DNA of 64,000 nt from JAWLDA01 sp041686855 (GCA_041686855.1 JAWLDA010000010.1:1-64000); one strand, 5' to 3'; numbered from the stretch's first letter, positions 54,462-64,000 are shown. Notes: generated from the letters alone by a model not told the origin. A program made the numbers and translations.

Positions 54462-55682
54462 TTAAGCGGAAAGGGCGCGCAACTCGTCGATGGAGCTGAA
54501 CACTTTCTCGAGGGCTCGAGCGATGTCGAGGACATCGTCTCGCTCTGCCAAGAGCATCGCTTGGGAATGCCAAAAGACCTCGTCACAGACCTTCTCGACA
54601 TGATTGAGGGCAAGCTCATTGAAGCTCGCCCCTTGATGCTGGGCGGGGCGCACCTTGTCAAAGAGTGGCTGCTTGTACAAGGGTCGAGGGTACCCTGCCG
54701 CTGTCGGAATCCCTTCGGCTTGCATCGCCTTCATCACTTGTGCCTTCGTGACGCCCTCCGGTAGGTCAACGGCCCGGTAAATGTAAAGGTGGTAGGCACG
54801 TTGAGCGGCTCGCGGGTCCTTGGAGCCGACCACTTGCAGCCCAGGCAGGCCTGCAATGGCGTCATCAAGGAGGCGAGCGTTCTCCAGGCGCTTGCTCGAC
54901 TGCTCAGCCAAGCGCTCCAGTTGCGCGAGGAGGATGGCGCCGGCCCACTCGGTCATGCGCAGGTTTGTGGAGACGGTGAAGTGATCGTACCACTCGCGAC
55001 CGGGTTGCTGACCGTACGAGTGGCGGGCAAAGAGGCGGCCGAGGTACGTCTCGTCGTCGGTTAAGACGATGCCCCCTTCGCCTGCGGTCATATTCTTAGA
55101 GTTTTGAAAAGAGAAGGCGCCCAAGTCACCGATCGCTCCGAGCGCTCTTCCGTCCCAAAATCCGCCGTGCGCGTGGCACGCGTCTTCGATCACGGCGATC
55201 TGGTGCTCTTTGGCCCAAGCCATAATAGCATCCATGTCGCACGGGAGACCGCCGAAGTGGACCGGGATGACGGCCTTGGTCTTGGGGGTGCGTACGGCTT
55301 CAAGTGTTTCGGCCGTCACATTGAGTGTCTGTGGATCGACGTCGGCAAAGACGACTTGGTAGCCGCTGTTGATCACGCATGTGGCCGTGCTCACAAAGGT
55401 GTAACTCGGTACGATCACTTCCGCGCCCGGTTCGAGTTCGAGGGCGTAGACCGCACCTTCAAGCGCTTTGGTTCCGCTGGTGACGGCCAAAGCGTGCTTG
55501 GCGCCGCACGCTGCAGCAAAAGCCTTCTCAAACCGTTCGACCGTATCGCCGGTGTAGCGGTACCACTTGCCGGTCTCCAAGGTCCGCAGCAGGTTGGTCC
55601 GTTCGCGCTCGTCCCACTGCGGCCAGCTGGGAAAAGGCTTGGTTCGAATCGGGGTCCCGCCTTGAATCGCAAGCTTTGACAT
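54462..55682 (-). CDS. DegT/DnrJ/EryC1/StrS family aminotransferase
   Basis: A 406-residue PLP sugar-aminotransferase homologue: GGTPIRTKPFPSWPQWDE, VTSGTKALEGAVYALEL, VIEDACHAHGG and the Lys in FSFQNSKNMTAGEGG. It is closer to the subgroup near catabolic or cyclitol clusters (AHBA/L-glutamine:scyllo-inosose types) than the copy at 35896-37050. ATG at 55682 with GGAGGG upstream; the ORF extends further without homology. Upstream 230 bp shows no recognised feature. Confidence 0.9.
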   Translation of the reverse strand: MSKLAIQGGTPIRTKPFPSWPQWDERERTNLLRTLETGKWYRYTGDTVERFEKAFAAACGAKHALAVTSGTKALEGAVYALELEPGAEVIVPSYTFVSTATCVINSGYQVVFADVDPQTLNVTAETLEAVRTPKTKAVIPVHFGGLPCDMDAIMAWAKEHQIAVIEDACHAHGGFWDGRALGAIGDLGAFSFQNSKNMTAGEGGIVLTDDETYLGRLFARHSYGQQPGREWYDHFTVSTNLRMTEWAGAILLAQLERLAEQSSKRLENARLLDDAIAGLPGLQVVGSKDPRAAQRAYHLYIYRAVDLPEGVTKAQVMKAMQAEGIPTAAGYPRPLYKQPLFDKVRPAQHQGASFNELALNHVEKVCDEVFWHSQAMLLAERDDVLDIARALEKVFSSIDELRALSA

Positions 55683-55911
55683 TGTCGCCGTCCCTCCATA
55701 GCTAAAATTCATTAACGAAATAATTCGGGTGGAGCCGCCCACTTCCTGTCTACGCTCCCTTAACAAACGAAATGCGGGTCTATTCGAAAGGGGCGGTGGA
55801 GGCCAAGTGGCGGAGGCCAACTAGTTTTTTGAAGAAGGAGAACGAAGAGTTCCGGTCTATCAATCACTGAAAACCATACTGATGAATTGAACAGACAGGA
55901 GGCAAGAGCTC

Positions 55912-56460
55912 GTGGAAGGCGCCACTATTTGGGAGTCAATGATCTTGGAGAATCTGGTCTACATTCAAAAGTTGCCGGCTGCCCTTTTTACGCTCGCCAT
56001 CGGGTACATCGTGATCCGAGCGGCCCGCCGCATCATTTTGACGGCGACGTCGCTGGCACGGCTCGACCAGACGATACAGTCGATGATCCTTTCGGTGATT
56101 AGCTTTGCGGGATGGGTACTGGCATTGGCGGCGGCGCTAAACGTCATGGGTTTAAGCCAGCTGTCCCTCGCAGTGGGAGGCTCCGTCGCGCTGATCGCGA
56201 TGGCCCTGGCAACCGGGCTCAACGGCGTGACACAAGATCTGTTGGCCGGGATGTTCTTGATCGGCGATGACGAGTTCACCGTGGGTCGACGGGTGAAAGC
56301 TGCAGGGATCGAGGGGACGCTCGCAGGCCTTACGATTCGCAAGACCAAGATCCGAGATGATAACGGACAAGTGCATACCATCCCCAACCGCAGTGTGGAC
56401 GGAGCCACCTATGTGATCCTTGGTCCCAAAGAGCAAAAGGCTCCTGAGAAAGCGAGCTAG
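55912..56460 (+). CDS. Small MscS-family mechanosensitive channel
   Basis: A 182-residue protein with three N-terminal TM helices and an MscS core: ALATGLNGVTQDLLAGMFLIGDDEF followed by the beta domain (VGRRVKAAGIEGTL, IRKTKIRDDNGQVHTIPNRS). The C-terminal cage domain of E. coli MscS is absent, so this is a short variant. GTG start with AGGAGG. It ends 6 bp before the sulfatase gene. Confidence 0.85.
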   Translation: MEGATIWESMILENLVYIQKLPAALFTLAIGYIVIRAARRIILTATSLARLDQTIQSMILSVISFAGWVLALAAALNVMGLSQLSLAVGGSVALIAMALATGLNGVTQDLLAGMFLIGDDEFTVGRRVKAAGIEGTLAGLTIRKTKIRDDNGQVHTIPNRSVDGATYVILGPKEQKAPEKAS

Positions 56461-56466
56461 ACAACG

Positions 56467-58143
56467 GTGACCGACCAACCCAATATTCTCGTCCTCTTTA
56501 CTGATCAACAGCGAGCGGATACGATCAGGGCGCTAGGGAATCCGGTGATTCGCACGCCCAACCTGGATCGGCTTGTGAGGGAAGGGACGGCGTTTACGAG
56601 CGCTTATTCGCCGTCCCCCGTATGTGTAGCCGCCCGCTGCTCCCTCATCTACGGGCAGTATCCTCACCACACGGGCTGTTACGATAACGGAGCCATGCCT
56701 GTGGATGAGCGACAGTCCTTTATGGGCGCCATGGGCGTGGCAGGATATCGCACCCACGGGATCGGCAAGTGTCACTTCACGCCGGATCGGCATGCGCTGA
56801 GAGGCTTCGACTCGCGGGAGACGCAGGAGGAGCTCGTTCGTCGGCCCGAGGAGGACGACTACCTCACATTTTTGCACGAGCAAGGCTTCTCACATATTAA
56901 CGACCCACACGGAATCCGCGGAGAGATGTACTACGTGCCGCAGCCGGCCCAAATGCCTGCGGCGCTCCATCCGACTCAGTGGGTCGCCGACCGGTCGATA
57001 GCGTTTGTCCACGGGCAAGAGAGGAATCACGGGCAAGAGCACACTCAAGCCCAACAAGACACTCACCGCCAACAGAGCAGCCGGCCCTGGATGCTCTTCT
57101 CAAGCTTTATTCACCCCCATCCTCCCTTCGCCCCACCCAATCCGTGGCACACGTTGTACCGCGCTCCCATGATGCCGTTGCCTCACGTCCCTCAAGACAC
57201 GGAGACCCTTCTTACTTGGGTAAACAGACACCAAAACCGGTACAAATACCGTGATCAGGGAATCGATCAGAATTTGACGCGGAGCATTAAGGCGTACTAT
57301 TACGCGACGATCTCCTTTCTCGACTATCAAGTGGGTCGGATTCTGACAGCCCTTGAAGCGACGGGGCAACTCGACAACACGCTCATCCTCTTCACCTCGG
57401 ATCACGGCGAGCTGTTGGGGGATTACAACAGCTTTGGAAAGCGCAGCATGCACGACGCGAGCGCCCGAATTCCCATGATCGTCCGGTTTCCCAGGCGCTT
57501 TGAGCAGGGAGTGGTGTGTGATGCACCGGTGAGTCTCGTTGATGTGGCGCCGACGCTCCTTGCGGTGAGCGGAGCAACGATTGAGACTCACGTAACCGAC
57601 GGCGTCGACTTGGCGGAGGCGTCGGAGGTGTCGACGCGGCCTACAACGTCTGTGGTGTCGAAGCAGCCCGCAGTGTCTGCAGTGTCAGAGCAGTCCGCAG
57701 AGTCGGTGGCGAGCGCCAAGTTGGCGGAGCCCCCAAAGTCGGCAAAGGGCTCAAGGGCGCTTGAGTTCACAAAATCTGACGGCGGTCGCGACTACATTCT
57801 GGCACAGCATGGCAAGGGGGCGACCGCCACGTACATGATCGTCAATCGGGAGTGGAAATACGTCTACAGCGCCGGCGACAATCGCGAATTCCTCTTTGAT
57901 CGCGTGACGGATCCTCTCGAATCCCGCAACCGGGCTGGGCTTCCCTTTTGTCGAGACGCCAAGACGAGAATGAGGGAGCTCCTCATCGCCCACCTCGAGC
58001 GGGTGGGTGAGACCGACGGAATCGAGGACAGCGCCTGGCGGGTCTATCCCAGATGGGAGCTGCCTGAGGATCCCGACGAGGGCCTCCTCGTGCAAGATCA
58101 CCCATGGGCCAATCGAACGATCGAAGGATACACCAACGGATAA
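56467..58143 (+). CDS. Sulfatase-family hydrolase with low-complexity insertions
   Basis: A 558-residue type I sulfatase: PNILVLFTDQQRADTI metal motif, the modification motif in SPVCVAARCSLIYGQYPHHTG (C-x-A-x-R, the Cys converted to formylglycine) and the FTSDHGELLGDYNSFGK metal site. Two stretches are out of place: a Gln/His-rich segment (about residues 182-208) and a Ser/Val/Ala-rich segment (about 388-430, VSTRPTTSVVSKQPAVSAVS and following). Both look like expanded short repeats in surface loops. Sulfate or phosphonate esters of sugars are likely substrates. The GTG start lacks a clear Shine-Dalgarno. Confidence 0.87.
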   Translation: MTDQPNILVLFTDQQRADTIRALGNPVIRTPNLDRLVREGTAFTSAYSPSPVCVAARCSLIYGQYPHHTGCYDNGAMPVDERQSFMGAMGVAGYRTHGIGKCHFTPDRHALRGFDSRETQEELVRRPEEDDYLTFLHEQGFSHINDPHGIRGEMYYVPQPAQMPAALHPTQWVADRSIAFVHGQERNHGQEHTQAQQDTHRQQSSRPWMLFSSFIHPHPPFAPPNPWHTLYRAPMMPLPHVPQDTETLLTWVNRHQNRYKYRDQGIDQNLTRSIKAYYYATISFLDYQVGRILTALEATGQLDNTLILFTSDHGELLGDYNSFGKRSMHDASARIPMIVRFPRRFEQGVVCDAPVSLVDVAPTLLAVSGATIETHVTDGVDLAEASEVSTRPTTSVVSKQPAVSAVSEQSAESVASAKLAEPPKSAKGSRALEFTKSDGGRDYILAQHGKGATATYMIVNREWKYVYSAGDNREFLFDRVTDPLESRNRAGLPFCRDAKTRMRELLIAHLERVGETDGIEDSAWRVYPRWELPEDPDEGLLVQDHPWANRTIEGYTNG

Positions 58144-58159
58144 CGTCGCGTACGAAGAG

Positions 58160-60760
58160 GCGGCTTGGTGCGTCGAAGGGGCCGTAGAGGCCCCCTTTTT
58201 GAGGGGCCTCTGCTCACAGGTGAGGATTGACTGCACACCAGATGCGCAACAACGTGGCTTTTGGTATGTTGGGAGCCGTTTGGAGGCATCGGAGCACGAC
58301 AGCGTGTCGGAGCGTACCTGAAGACTGCCGGAGAATTCGAAGGGGCGAGGCGGATCGAAACGTTAAGTCCAGCTAGCGGGCCTAGGTGTTTTGGGGAGAG
58401 GCGCGAGGGTCTCGGGCGCTCCCCGCTACCGGTCAGGTGAGGCCGCTGTTGCCCTTCCCGTGAGGAGTCATTGCTCGCGGATGGGAAATGATTCCTCACC
58501 AGATGCGTAACAACGTTGCTTTTGGCGCCTTGGGAGCCGTTTGGGGCTAGCGGAGCACGACAGTGTGTCGGAGGATGCCGGAAGACTGCCGGAGAATGTT
58601 AAGCATCGAAACGGCTTGACACGTTAAGCCCAGCTAGAAGGCCTAGGTGTTTTGAAGAGAAACGCGAGGATCTCGGGCGCTCCCCGCTACCGGTCAGGTG
58701 AGGCCGCTGTTGCCCTTCTCGTGAGGAGTCATTGCTCGTAGGTGGGAAATGATTCCACACCAGATGCGCAACAACGACGTTTTTGGCACCTTGGGAGCCG
58801 TTTGGAGCCGGTGAAGAACAACAGCGTGCCGGAGCGTGCCTAAAGACTGCCGGAGAATGCGAAGGGGCGAGAGGGCGTGAAACTTTAAGCCCAGCTAGCG
58901 AGCCTGAGGATTTTGGGGAGAGGCGCGTGGATCTCGGGCCCTCCCCGCTACCGGTCAGGTGAGGCCGCTGTTACCTTCCTCGTGAGGAGTCATTGCTCGT
59001 AGGTGGGAAATGATTCCACACCAGATGCGCAACAACGACGTTTTTGGCACCTTGGGAGCCGTTTGGAGCCGGTGAAGCACGACAGAGTTTCGGAGCGTGC
59101 CTAAAGACTGCCGGAGAATGCGAAGGGGCGAGAGGGCGTGAAACTTTAAGCCCAGCTAGCGAGCCTGAGGATTTTGAGGAGAGGCGCGTGGATCTCGGGC
59201 GCTCCCCGCTACCGGTCAGGTGAGGCCGCTGTTACCTTCCTCGTGAGGAGTCATTGCTCGTAGGTGGGAAATGATTCCTCACCAGATGCGTAACAACGTC
59301 GTTTTTGGCACATTGGGAGCCGTTTGGGGCGGGCGAAGCAAGACAGCGTGACGGAGTGTGCCTGAAGACTGCCGGAGAATCCGAAAGGTCGAGGCGGCTT
59401 GAAACCTTAAGCCCAGCTAGCGGGCTTGAGGATTTTGGGGAGAGGAGCGTGGATCTCGGGCACTCCCGGTGGACGCGGTGATGCGGGGTCTGTTACCTTC
59501 CTCGTGAGGAGTCATTGCTCGCAGGTGGGAAATGATTCCACACTAGATGCGTAACAACGGCGTTTTTGGCGCCTTGGGAGCCGTTTGGAGGCAGCGGAGC
59601 ACGACAGCGTGTCGGAGAATGCCTGAAGACTGCCCGAAAATCCGAAAGGGCGAGACGGCTTGAAACCTTAAGCCCAGCTAGCGGGCTTGAGGGTTTTAGG
59701 GTGAGGCGTGTGGATCTCGGGCGCTCCCGGTGGCCGCGGCGATGCGGTGGCTGATACCCCTCTCATGAGGAGTCATTGCTCGCAGATGGGGAACGATTCC
59801 ACACCGGATGCGCAACAACGACGTTTTTGGCACCTTGGGAGCCGTTTGGGGCGGGCGAAGCAAGACAGCGTGACGGAGTGTGCCTGAAGACTGCCGGAGA
59901 ATCCGAAAGGTCGAGGCGGCTTGAAACCTTAAGACCAGCTAGCGGGCTTGAGGGTTGTGGGGAAAAGGGCATGGATCTCGGGCGCTCCTGGTGGCCGCGG
60001 CGATGCGGTGGCTGATACCCTTCCCGTGAGGAGTCATTGCTCGCAGGTGGGAAATGATTCCACACCAGATGCGTAACAACGGCGTTTTTGGTACCTTGGG
60101 AGGCGTTTGGAGCTGGTGGAGCGCGACAGTGTGTCGGAGGATGCGGGAGAAGTGTTAAGGGGCGAAACGGCTCGACACGTTAAGCCCAGCTAGCGGGCTT
60201 GAGGATTTTGGGGAGAGGAGCGTGGATCTCGGGCACTCCCGGTGGACGCGGTGATGCGGGGTCTGTTACCTTCCTCGTGAGGAGTCATTGCTCGCAGGTG
60301 GGAAATGATTCCACACCAGATGCGTAACAACGGCGTTTTTGGCACCTTGGGAGCCGTTTGGAGGCAGCGGAGCACGACAGCGTGTCGGAGAATGCCTGGA
60401 GACTTGCTGGAGAATGTCAAGGACCGAAACGGCTCGAAACGTAAGCCCAGCTAGCGGGCCTAGGGGTTTTGAAGAGAAACGCGTGGATCTCGGTCCCTCC
60501 CCGCTACCGGTCAGGTGAGGCCGCTGTAGCCCTTCTCGTGAGGAGTCATTGCTCGTAGGTGGGAAATGATTCCACACCAGATGCGTAACAGATGCGCAAC
60601 AACGTTGCTTTCGGCACTCGGGAGCCGTTTGGCGACAGCGGGGCACGACAGCGTGTCGGGGAATGCTGGGGACTACCGGGGATTACCGGGGACTACCGGG
60701 GACTACCGGAGAATACCGGCGACTGCCGGAAGCCGCCGGAGAATGCAAACCGAAAAAGGC
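58160..60760 (+). repeat. Tandem array 2: about ten 261-bp units
   Basis: The anchor TGAGGAGTCATTGCTCG recurs at 58461, 58722, 58983, 59244, 59505, 59766, 60027, 60278 and 60539, with a divergent first copy at 58200. Spacing is 261 bp in every case except one of 251. Units contain TTAAGCCCAGCTAG, a GTGAGGAG hairpin region and a palindrome GGTGGGAAATGATTCCACACC-like block followed by AGATGCGCAACAACG. In the last copy a tract of about 75 bp (60665-60745) has expanded as GACTACCGGGGA-type microrepeats. The core is homologous to array 1 read on the other strand. ORFs are short and not continuous, so it is probably not coding. From 60760 to 61039 I see only short AT-rich repeats. Confidence 0.95.
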
Positions 60761-61039
60761 CGCATCCCGGTCAGCGGATGGGGCTTTGATGTTTTTGGGC
60801 CTCACGCGTCCTACATCCTTCGCATTTCAAACATTATTCACATGCCAATCATCTTTCACATTGCAATGATCCTCACATGCCAATCATCTTGCAAATCCCC
60901 TCACATAACGTCCTGAAGGGACTCCTCCGCAGACAGCGAAACAATTTGGGTTGCTCGAGGTGCACTGGGGCATACCGGACGTTGTCAAGGGGCTTGTAAC
61001 GGGGCTCTTCAAGGAGTTTGTCAAGGGGTTTATAATGCG

Positions 61040-61750
61040 ATGGCAGCTGTACTCATGCACCGTTTGGTGTTGTTTGGATTGGCACAGGCGTTGATTGCTG
61101 CGGGGTACGCCGTGTCGGGGGAGCCGTCGCCATGGTCGGCGTCGGTGAGGTGGTGGCCCATCACAGCTACAGTAACAAATTTGCTCTCATTGACGATGCT
61201 CTCGCGTTGGCGAAAGCGCATCGGAGAGAGTTGGGGCCGCTTCTACAATGTCGAGATTAAGCGAGAGTTTGTTGGGCGTGACTTGCTTTTTCTCCTAGGG
61301 GTCGTCATTGTAAGCGCACCCATTGCTTACATTCCCAACATCGGCCTGGCGCATCTGTTGTTTGGCGATCCAGAGACTCCACTGAATATGTTTGTGCAAG
61401 CGATACCTTCAGGGGCAGCTTGGATCGGCCTTGTTCTATTTCCCATCACTATTGCTCTCGCCGAGCTCCCAGTGTATTACCGGTGGGCGCTCCCGCGACT
61501 CGTGGCGGCGGGGAGGAGCGGGGGTCAGGCGCTGTTCATCGCGGCACTTTGGCACGCGGCCCAACACATCACGCTGCCGCTGGTCTTTGACGTCCGCTTC
61601 ATGCTCTGGCGTTTTGGGATGTTTCTGCCCTTCGCGCTGCTGGTTGGGGCTGTGATACAGCGGCGGCCGCGACTTCTCCCTTATTTGATGGTGGTTCATG
61701 GAATCATTGATTTACAAGTAGCATGGATGGTCTGGCACATCTCAATCTAG
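61040..61750 (+). CDS. CPBP-type intramembrane protease-like protein
   Basis: A 236-residue membrane protein with about seven hydrophobic helices. The conserved region FPITIALAELPVYYRWALPRL, ALWHAAQHITLPL and MVVHGIIDLQVAWM matches the CPBP (Abi/Rce1) pattern, though the first motif reads AELPVYYR rather than EExxxR, so activity is uncertain. The start is unclear: a TATAAT overlaps the first ATG at 61031-61036, and ATG 61055 is an alternative. Confidence 0.75.
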   Translation: MAAVLMHRLVLFGLAQALIAAGYAVSGEPSPWSASVRWWPITATVTNLLSLTMLSRWRKRIGESWGRFYNVEIKREFVGRDLLFLLGVVIVSAPIAYIPNIGLAHLLFGDPETPLNMFVQAIPSGAAWIGLVLFPITIALAELPVYYRWALPRLVAAGRSGGQALFIAALWHAAQHITLPLVFDVRFMLWRFGMFLPFALLVGAVIQRRPRLLPYLMVVHGIIDLQVAWMVWHISI

Positions 61751-61764
61751 AGCCGGCTCTCCGT

Positions 61765-61990
61765 CCTCGAAGCGGAGGTCCGAAGCGAAGATACACGTGG
61801 CCACGAATCAAGGTCACGAGCAAGGTCACGAAAACGGTCGCAAAGCAAGGTCGCGAAGTAAGGCCCCGAAGCGGAGGCCCGAAGCGTAGATACACGTGGC
61901 CATGAAGCAAGGTAACGAGCAAGGTCACGAGAACGGTCGCGAGCAAGGTCACGAGCAAGGTCGCGAAAGAAGGTCACGAATCCAGATCAC
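61765..61990. repeat. 12-bp repeat tract with a 110-bp higher-order copy
   Basis: GCAAGGTCACGA-type units repeat many times. Superimposed on them, the block starting GCGGAGGTCCGAAGCG is repeated about 100 bp later with few changes. The tract lies between the end of the CPBP gene and the 3' end of the TPR regulator, and overlaps the latter's last codons. Confidence 0.85.
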
Positions 61991-64000
61991 GAAACGTGGT
62001 CACTCGGGTCCTCCGTCGTGCGCTGTACCCAATGTCGAATGCTCTCCAATGTGATGGAGGTAGAGCGCTCCACGCCTCGACTTACGTCATGTGTCTGCAT
62101 GGTGGCCTTCAGCGCGGCCAAGTCTTTCTTGACTCCCTCCAAGGTTGGAGCCGGTGTGGCCGGGTGGTTGACGCAAAAGGTGAAGAGCGCCACCGCGTCA
62201 TCGTTGAGCCCGCGGGCTTGGGCGAGGTGCCCCAAGGCGTAGACGAGTCGCAGGGTTAAGGCTGGAGCTTCCAGCTCCAGCGAATTCCTCGAATCCGTAT
62301 TGGATGTAGCGCTCTGCGTCAGCCACCTTTCCAAGTCGGGCGTTGGCGAGGCAGAGGTAGTAGCACAAAAAGACGAGCCCCTCGCGATTGCCGATCTCCA
62401 GGGCTACCGCCCACGATTCTTGATACATGGCTATGGCCGTCGCGTAGTCCTCACGCATGTACGCGAGGTAACCGATGTTGCCGGTGTTCATAAACGTGAG
62501 AATGCGGTGTCCCACCTGGCGGGCCAACCGCAGGCTCTCCTGAAAGAGACGTTCGGCCTCCGTCGCCTCGCCGCGGCTGCCGTATATCGTGCCCAAATTG
62601 AGTAACGCTCCGGCCGTCTCGGTCGGGTCGCCCAGTCGCTGGTAGGTTTCCAAACACTCCTTAAAGTGGCGCTCGGCCTCGTCAAACTGCCGCCGTAGTC
62701 GACTAAGGATGCCCAGTTTGGAGACGCAGCGGGCCACTTCGTGCGCGTCGCCTATCTCGCGGGCGATGCGTACGCTCTCCTGGAGGTACGGCGCACTCTT
62801 CTCGATCTCTCCCACGGTACTCACTGTCGTTCCCAGGGCACACAGAGACTGTGCTTCGAGCCATCGCGCCTTTAAGTGTCTAGCCATCGTCAAGCTCTCT
62901 TCCAACAACTCTTGGGACTCGGTGTAACTGGCGAGATGAAAGTGGACCGTACCCAGGCGGCTTAGCAGGGAAGCGAACAAGCGATGCAGAGGGTGGGATG
63001 GATCCTGTGTCGCGGTGGGACATACGCTCTCAGCCGCAAAAGGGCGCAGCGCATCAATGGCGCGGCTGAGCAGGACTTCCAGACTGTACCAATTGTTTCG
63101 CAACTCGTGGTAGCGATAGTAGGCGTCGAGCATCCGTTCCAGGCGGTCAAAGTGATGCTGATCGACATTCCAGTTCCAAGCGGCTCGAAGATTGTCGGAG
63201 TCGGCCTGCAAGCGATCGAGCGTCTCAATCTGTTCCGGTCCGCGCAGCGCCATAGCGCAGTCTGCGACGGACTGCGAAAAATGGAGCGCATGCGCGTCAT
63301 GAGTCTCATTGCGCAGATCGGAATCGAGGTTGAGGCGCTCCTCAGCAAACTGTCGGAGGAGTTCATGCATCACATAACGATCGGAGGGAGCCCGTTGTAA
63401 GAGCGCTTTATCTCTCAGCGACATAAGGGTTGACAATGACGTTTGTGTCACGTGTAGAGCGGAATGGCTAGAGACACCGCCGTGAAACACGGAGAGTTTC
63501 GCAAAGAGTCTCTGCTCGTCTGCAGAGAGCAGTGACCAGGTGTGTTCAAAGATGGCTCTGACGCTGCGATGTTCGGAAGGGGCTTGAGGGGAGAGCGCTT
63601 CCAAGTGGCGCAGATTCTGCTCGATGCCATCGGCAATTTCGCGGCACGACGCCGCTCGTCCCCAGGAGGCCGCCAACTCTATCGCGAGCGGCATTCCCTG
63701 GGCAGCACGGCAAATGCGGGCCACGTCGCTCGCTACCGCTTGGGTTAGGGCGAAGCGGTGGTTCACCCGATGCATCCGGTCGACAAAGAGTTGGGTTGCG
63801 TGAAAGGACTGTAGCGCGCGAACGTCGACGTGTTGCCAGTCTCCGTCGTAGTAGTCTAGCCCCTGCACCTCCACGATAAGCTCGCTTGTAATGTGCAATC
63901 GCTGTCGCGACGCAGCCAGCAACTGCACGTCGGTCTCTTGGACGATATCCTCCAACACGTCAGTCGCTTCGATGGCGTGTTCAGCGTTGTCGATGATCAG
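61987..64000 (-). pseudogene. P-loop ATPase-TPR regulator, frameshifted and cut by the window end
   Basis: From the window edge a frame runs to about 62290: an ATPase region (LLAASRQRLHITSELIVEVQ, CRAAQGMPLAIELAASWGRA), a winged-helix-like stretch (FEHTWSLLSADEQRLFAKLS), then TPR-like helices. Then a second frame carries SLELEAPALTLRLVYALGHL and AQARGLNDDAVALFTFC, ending at 61987. Deleting one T in GAATTCG (near 62282) would join them. The break lies next to a hairpin GCTGGAG/CTCCAGC (62261-62281). The family is AfsR/LuxR-type signal-sensing STAND regulators without the N-terminal part visible. A sequencing error is equally possible. Confidence 0.72.

Noticed and set aside
58160..60760. CRISPR array
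   Set aside because: The period of 261 bp, the absence of unique spacers and the conserved full-length units do not fit CRISPR repeats.
60760..61039. Promoter or small RNA upstream of the CPBP gene
   Set aside because: A TATAAT at 61031 exists but it overlaps the start codon and lacks a -35 at proper spacing.

Overview
The window looks like chromosomal DNA of an endospore-forming member of the Bacillota, probably a moderately GC-rich Bacilli lineage (GC judged by eye, not computed). The evidence is a complete germinant-receptor operon (GerA, GerB and GerC types plus a small 2-TM protein, 46697-50780), the sporulation-linked trio prkA-yhbH-spoVR (21996-26558), lutABC (18956-21807), a DUF1540 gene, and purine-rich Shine-Dalgarno sequences with frequent GTG and TTG starts. 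I saw no tRNA, rRNA, CRISPR array, insertion sequence or phage gene. One 100-N assembly gap lies at 4090-4189.

Layout. 1-2743: a C-terminally short BtrH-like protein, a YbaK-type deacylase and a ceramidase-family hydrolase. 2752-5233: a tandem array of 230/250-bp units. 5474-5731 (minus): a small Rdx/SelW-like gene whose redox motif is UGA-Thr-Gly-UGA, a candidate selenoprotein with two selenocysteines. 6105-16721: DoxX, AMP nucleosidase, an XRE regulator, a methyltransferase, a second ceramidase-family protein, a type II NADH dehydrogenase-like flavoprotein, a LysM-ferritin-like fusion and a secreted class C beta-lactamase-fold hydrolase. 16881-26558: AEC carrier, SRPBCC/ArsR pair, lactate utilisation and the PrkA-YhbH-SpoVR set. 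26611-30817: a MarR gene under a five-copy 14-bp operator array, translationally coupled to a heterodimeric ABC exporter. 30832-34626: a nested hairpin, a diguanylate cyclase, a sugar-kinase-like protein and an SPFH/ribbon-helix-helix pair. 34792-41688: a surface-glycan cluster (nucleotidyltransferase, aminotransferase, ATP-grasp-HAD fusion, two paralogous glycosyltransferase-like proteins, a frameshifted methyltransferase, an epimerase). 41852-46710: ABC-2 transporter, sugar isomerase, DUF1540, epimerase, phosphoesterase. 46697-50780: germination operon. 50885-58143: a carbohydrate-modifying set (CE15-like esterase, FAD oxidoreductase, DegT aminotransferase, MscS channel, sulfatase). 58160-60760: a second tandem array with 261-bp units. 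61040-64000: CPBP-type membrane protein, a 12-bp repeat tract and a frameshifted ATPase-TPR regulator that runs off the window.

The two most unusual things are the SelW-like gene with both redox Cys positions as in-frame TGA, and the two large repeat arrays about 53 kb apart. The arrays have different periods, but when one is reverse-complemented they share an ordered conserved core that includes a palindrome with a compensatory change. Short 12-18 bp tandem repeats also recur at gene ends, between genes and inside coding regions across the window, suggesting a lineage prone to repeat expansion.
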